A stretch of DNA of 64,000 bases, from NCBI GenBank assembly GCA_000620185.1, contig JHVO01000009.1:1-64000 (forward strand), written 5' to 3'. The notes beneath the pieces are model-generated. The model made no database searches and had not been told where the DNA came from. It was given only the letters and a program-made list of their open reading frames with translations. Made by a program: the position numbers and the translations under genes. The stretch is from Geodermatophilaceae bacterium URHB0062. Lineage in GTDB: Bacteria; Actinomycetota; Actinomycetes; Mycobacteriales; Geodermatophilaceae. Positions within the stretch are counted from its first letter, which is position 1, and every line of letters starts with the position of its first letter. This document shows, in pieces, positions 61,858-64,000 of the stretch.

Positions 61858-62175
61858 GTGATCGCTGTCACCTGCCGGAACGGCGAACACTTCGCCGTCG
61901 ACCCGGACTCGATCGAGCGCATCGAGACGACGCCGGACACCGTCGTGCACCTCGTCGACGGCACCAAGTACGTCGTCTCGGAGACCCTCGACCACCTGCT
62001 CCGCGGCATCCGCGACCACCGGGCGACCCTGCTCGTCGTGCAGCAGCAGCTGTACGGCGGGATCGCGGAGGTGGCCGACCGGCGCGCCCAGCTGCGCATC
62101 GAGCGACGCGCCCGCAGCCGCGACGGCGACAGCCGCTCCCCCGACGCCGTCCGTCCGGACGACGAGCAGGACTAG
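61858..62175 (+). CDS. flbD: Flagellar FlbD-family protein
   Basis: 105 residues from GTG 61858 behind GGAAGGA. VTCRNGEHFAVDPDSIERIE and TPDTVVHLVDGTKYVVSE carry the FlbD/SwrD signature. SwrD in Bacillus raises flagellar motor power. The family domain ends about residue 70; a charged Arg/Asp tail follows. It is 16 bases before motA. Confidence 0.88.
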   Translation: MIAVTCRNGEHFAVDPDSIERIETTPDTVVHLVDGTKYVVSETLDHLLRGIRDHRATLLVVQQQLYGGIAEVADRRAQLRIERRARSRDGDSRSPDAVRPDDEQD

Positions 62176-62191
62176 GTCGAGGACCAGCGCC

Positions 62192-62962
62192 ATGGATCCG
62201 GCCACGGTCCTCGGCATGCTCATGGCGCTCGGCGCGCTGCTGGTCACGATGCTGCTCGAGGGCACGGACCCGACGGCGATCGTGCTCGTGCCGCCCCTGG
62301 TCCTGGTCTTCGGCGCGACGTTCGGCGCGGCCGTCGCGGGCTCGACGCTGTCCGACGTCCGCCGGATCGGCGCGTGGTTCCGGCTGGCGTTCGCACCCGA
62401 CCGTTCGGCGCACACCCCGGCCCTCATCGCGCTGCTCGTCGACCTGGCCCGCGCGGCGCGCAAGGAAGGCATGCTGCCCCTGGAGAACCGGCTCGCCGGC
62501 CTGGAGGACCCCTTCCTCCGCCACGGGATGCAGATGGCGGTCGACGGCGTGCCCCTGGAGCAGCTGCGGGCCGTGCTCGAGGGCGAGGTCGAGGGGCACC
62601 GCGTCGACGACCGGGTCGCCGCCCGGTTCTTCGCGAAGATGGGCGGTTACGCGCCGACCATCGGCATCATCGGCACGGTCATCGGCCTGGTGCAGGTGCT
62701 GCAGAGCCTGGAGGACCCGGCGTTGCTCGGGCCGCTGGTGGCCAGCGCGTTCGTCGCCACGTTGTGGGGCGTGCTGTCCGCGAACGTCATCTGGCTGCCG
62801 ATGAGCACCAAGATCACCCGGAACAGCGACCTGCGCACGGCCCAGATGAACCTGCTGCTGGCCGGCGTCACGGAGATCTTCCAGGGCACCAACCCCCGGG
62901 CCCTCCGGGTGCGCCTGCAGTCGATGCTGCCGCCGAGCGAGGCCCGGCAGATCGCCGCCTGA
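62192..62962 (+). CDS. motA: Flagellar motor stator MotA
   Basis: 256 residues from ATG 62192. Four membrane helices: residues 1-20 and 28-52 at the N-terminus and two near 155-200. The cytoplasmic loop has DLARAARKEGMLPLENRLAG, and GGYAPTIGIIGTVIGLVQVLQ is the MotA/TolQ/ExbB signature. It forms the proton channel with MotB. No motB follows; the next gene is on the opposite strand. Confidence 0.93.
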   Translation: MDPATVLGMLMALGALLVTMLLEGTDPTAIVLVPPLVLVFGATFGAAVAGSTLSDVRRIGAWFRLAFAPDRSAHTPALIALLVDLARAARKEGMLPLENRLAGLEDPFLRHGMQMAVDGVPLEQLRAVLEGEVEGHRVDDRVAARFFAKMGGYAPTIGIIGTVIGLVQVLQSLEDPALLGPLVASAFVATLWGVLSANVIWLPMSTKITRNSDLRTAQMNLLLAGVTEIFQGTNPRALRVRLQSMLPPSEARQIAA

Positions 62963-62964
62963 CC

Positions 62965-64000
62965 TCAGTCGTCCTTCTTGCCGTTCCCCTTGCCGTGCCC
63001 CTTGCCGTTTCCGTTGTTGCCGTCCTGCTGACCGGCGTCGCCGCCCTTGTCCGGAGCCGGCGGCGCGGTCGTGACGACGGGGGCGGGCGGCACGGCGTAG
63101 GTGATCGTGACGGCCGAGCCCGCGGGCAGCGCGCCGACGGGGCTCACCGCCGTCACCTGCCCGGCCGGGACGTCGGCGGTCTCGGTGGGCGACAGGCGCA
63201 CCGACAGTCCCGCGCCGACGAGCGCCGCCTGCGCCTCGGCGACGGGCCGGCCGACGTAGTCCGCGGCGGCGACGTCGACACCCGCCGGGGTCGTCGCGGT
63301 CGGCGAGGTGGTGCCGGTGGGGGTGGCGTCGCCGGCCGGCTGCTCCGGGCCACCCCCGAGCAGCGCGACCGCGATCCCGACCAGGGCCACGACCGCGAGT
63401 GCACCGGCGAGCACGAGCAGCAGGGCCCGGCGGCCGGCCCGCGGCGTCCGCCCGTCCGCACCGGCGGCGCCGACCGCACGGCTGACGGGGGCACGGGTGC
63501 CGGCCGCACCGGTCCCGGCCGCATCGGCGGCCCCGGCTCCGGCCAGGGGCATCGGCATCACGGCCGTATGAGCCGGCCCGACGGGCGCGACGATTGGCGC
63601 GGTGCGCGTCGTCGTGCTGACCGACGGCGTCGCCGCCGCAGCCGCAGCCCCGGCCGTCAGCGTCGCCGGGAGCTGCTCCACCGCCCGCAGCAGGGCGGCG
63701 CCGTCGCGGAAGCGGGCGGCGGGGTCCTTGGCCATCGCGTGCTCCACGATCCGGCGCACCTCCGGCGGCGTGCCGGCGGGCAGCGGATCGGGCTCCTCGC
63801 GGATGTGCATGACCGCGACCTGGACCGAGTTCTCCCCCTCGAACGCCCGCCGTCCGGCCAGGCACTCGTACGCGACGGCGCCCAGCGCGTAGACGTCGCT
63901 GGCCGGGGTGGCCTTCCCGCCGGCCGCCTGCTCCGGGCTGAGGTAGTGGGCCGTGCCGATGACCTGTCCGGTGCTGGTGAGCGGCACGCTCGACGCCGAC
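62965..64000 (-). CDS. Ser/Thr protein kinase with one PASTA domain, N-terminus beyond window
   Basis: The frame is open to the right edge, so the first part of the kinase is missing; about 345 residues remain. PLTSTGQVIGTAHYLSPEQA is the activation-loop/APE segment of PknA/PknB-type kinases. A membrane helix (LLLVLAGALAVVALVGIAVAL) follows, then one PASTA domain (DYVGRPVAEAQAALVGAGLS to AVTITYA), and a Gly/Asn/Lys/His tail. PASTA domains bind peptidoglycan fragments. PknB has four PASTA repeats, so this is a shorter relative. Confidence 0.92.
   Translation of the reverse strand, partial: SASSVPLTSTGQVIGTAHYLSPEQAAGGKATPASDVYALGAVAYECLAGRRAFEGENSVQVAVMHIREEPDPLPAGTPPEVRRIVEHAMAKDPAARFRDGAALLRAVEQLPATLTAGAAAAAATPSVSTTTRTAPIVAPVGPAHTAVMPMPLAGAGAADAAGTGAAGTRAPVSRAVGAAGADGRTPRAGRRALLLVLAGALAVVALVGIAVALLGGGPEQPAGDATPTGTTSPTATTPAGVDVAAADYVGRPVAEAQAALVGAGLSVRLSPTETADVPAGQVTAVSPVGALPAGSAVTITYAVPPAPVVTTAPPAPDKGGDAGQQDGNNGNGKGHGKGNGKKDD

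Overview
This 64 kb window is chromosomal DNA from a very GC-rich actinomycete. GTG starts are common, four-base GTGA/ATGA overlaps link many genes, and the gene order around pncB, clpS, mec, cysO, cysM, murI, the metallo-beta-lactamase gene, rph and rdgB matches the Mycobacterium tuberculosis Rv1330c-Rv1341 neighbourhood. A flagellar flbD-motA pair, histone-like envelope proteins and the overall style fit Geodermatophilaceae (Blastococcus, Geodermatophilus, Modestobacter). That placement is inference; no rRNA or tRNA gene was found to confirm it.

Layout. 1-2310: membrane Ser/Thr kinase, its C-terminus cut by the window edge. 2520-2703: frameshifted alpha/beta-hydrolase remnant. 2700-8685: sulfur-type operon with a divergent cysteine-free Rrf2 regulator, a cysteine-ending leader peptide, an SsuABC-like ABC importer, a flavoprotein plus two-cluster ferredoxin resembling APS reductase subunits, and a nitroreductase. 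8990-18878: housekeeping block (rdgB, rph, murI, an Rv1339-like hydrolase, cysM-cysO-mec cysteine synthesis, clpS with DUF2017), interrupted by yjbQ, bcp, a LigD-type polymerase, DinB and DUF4262 genes. 18930-24880: pncB-pncA, glgX, a SixA-like phosphatase and serB. 24962-33531: ctaD, an rRNA methyltransferase, a phosphodiesterase, a drug exporter, a CtaG-like protein, a CDF metal exporter and an M23 peptidase with a histone H1-like tail. 33821-46473: accessory metabolism, including a Zn-ADH, three transporters, an aldo/keto reductase, an ABC-F protein, an AlkZ-like glycosylase beside a FUSC exporter, and a YgiB/YgiC-like pair. 46680-49989: zinc peptidase and an envelope-stress trio with SigB-like promoters. 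50187-56229: two-component proteins enclosing a TasA/SipW-type surface-protein operon. 56479-64000: acyltransferase, PEP-mutase-like enzyme, iron-box-controlled bfd-bfr, an ABC exporter, flbD-motA without motB, and a PASTA kinase cut by the right edge.

How parts work together. The sulfur operon and the cysM/cysO/mec genes both supply cysteine sulfur. The histidine kinase, response regulators and RR-HPt protein probably control the TasA/SipW export unit they surround. The bfd-bfr pair lies behind an IdeR-type box and should store and release iron. No prophage, insertion sequence, CRISPR array or integron was seen; the region looks stably inherited, with a few decayed or patchily distributed genes.
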